Of a stretch of 12,641 bases of DNA, positions 12,173 through 12,641 are shown piece after piece (the stretch's first letter is position 1; the number at the start of each line of letters is the position of its first letter). Origin of the DNA: UBA5209 sp964625015 (GTDB taxonomy: Bacteria > Patescibacteriota > Dojkabacteria > SC72). The position numbers and the translations under genes were made by a program. The stretch is from positions 1-12,641 of the forward strand of contig CAZUZI010000027.1 in assembly GCA_964625015.1 (NCBI GenBank). The letters run 5' to 3'. Below the pieces are notes generated by a model. That model had not been told where the DNA came from. It searched no databases and saw only the letters and a program-made list of their open reading frames with translations.

Positions 12173-12641
12173 TTAAACCAAATATTCTCTTAATATTTCC
12201 CATATTTCAATGAAATTAGAAATAAATTCTTCTGAAAAATTTTCATTATTCAGTTTATGTTTTATTTTTTCTTCTGCCATAGGATACCACCATCCAGGAT
12301 AATTTTCTTCATCCCATGATGTTAAATTGAATAATGAAACAATTTTATCAAAATATTCATTTACTTCTTTAGTAGATATTCCAGCAGTATAAAAACATAT
12401 TCCTTTATCTAATAAAATATTTTTTAAATATTTACCATAGAAAATTTTTAATAATTTATTATTATTATTCTCATATTTATTATAAATATCATATAAATAT
12501 GATTTTTTGTTGTGTACCTTACTTCTTTTTAAAAAATTTTTATCTAAAAAATATTTATTCATTTTATTATAAATATTTTCTATATCATTATGTTTAATAC
12601 GTGTTGTATATTGAATATCAACATAATAATTATCATATAAA
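12173..12641 (-). CDS. Unknown protein, N-terminus beyond right edge
   Basis: The frame is open to the right edge (155 visible residues). A Met at 12562 has no SD, and the residues before it (VDIQYTTRIKHNDIENIYNK) look like normal coding sequence, so the real start is outside the window. The visible part is helical and charged (YNKYENNNNKLLKIFYGKYL), with an aromatic motif WDEENYPGWWYPMAEEKI and an amphipathic end (FISNFIEIWEILREYL). Not recognised. It is followed by the 66-aa gene in the same unit. Confidence 0.65.
   Translation of the reverse strand, partial: LYDNYYVDIQYTTRIKHNDIENIYNKMNKYFLDKNFLKRSKVHNKKSYLYDIYNKYENNNNKLLKIFYGKYLKNILLDKGICFYTAGISTKEVNEYFDKIVSLFNLTSWDEENYPGWWYPMAEEKIKHKLNNENFSEEFISNFIEIWEILREYLV

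Noticed and set aside
1..12641. tRNA or rRNA genes and insertion sequences
   Set aside because: No cloverleaf-like GC-rich segment, no rRNA signature and no transposase frame or terminal repeats seen by eye.

Overview
The window looks like part of a large, very AT-rich tailed-phage genome, or a prophage or plasmid of phage origin. Its host probably has Firmicutes-type translation signals: AAGGAGG-like Shine-Dalgarno (SD) sequences precede most starts, ATG, GTG and TTG starts occur, and TAA dominates over TAG and TGA as stop. Every gene I can support lies on the minus strand, so transcription runs from high to low coordinates. A run of ten Ns at 11483-11492 shows this is an assembly with a gap. 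The phage assignment rests mainly on an ERF-family single-strand annealing protein at the left end and on dense packing of short coupled genes; I see no structural or packaging gene.

Layout in transcription order: (1) 12641-11291, a gene cut by the right edge, a 66-aa gene and a gap-broken gene. (2) 11192-10407, a paralog of the gap-broken gene. (3) 10327-8324, a 28-aa membrane peptide, a 128-aa protein with a Cys-rich N-terminus, and amidoligase C. (4) 8252-6146, a 110-aa protein and amidoligase B. (5) 6031-3251, amidoligase A, a class II glutamine amidotransferase, two proteins of unknown function and a 37-aa zinc ribbon. (6) 3112-1922, a standalone multi-zinc-finger protein and a 48-aa membrane peptide. 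(7) 1834-716, four small proteins. (8) 596 to the left edge, a ribbon-helix-helix-like protein and the ERF protein.

Each unit ends in the same kind of element. A hairpin begins 8-13 nt after the last stop codon, and its 3' arm is followed directly, or after one or two bases, by CCGTC (CCGTA once). The stems share no sequence; only the architecture and the 3' box are constant. None has a clear U-tract. I read them as a non-canonical termination or RNA-processing signal that punctuates the genome.

The central content is a predicted amide-bond-forming system. It has three divergent paralogous ligases of the glutamine-synthetase-like COOH-NH2 ligase (amidoligase) superfamily, each with a C-terminal zinc array of different length. 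It also has a class II glutamine amidotransferase with its catalytic Cys2, able in principle to release ammonia from glutamine. Separate zinc-finger proteins share the same CxxC-x6/10-CxC knuckle. Substrates cannot be read from the sequence; modification of a protein or peptide, or of a cell-surface polymer, is the natural hypothesis. Two near-identical sigma70-type promoters serve the amidoligase A/amidotransferase unit and the ERF unit.
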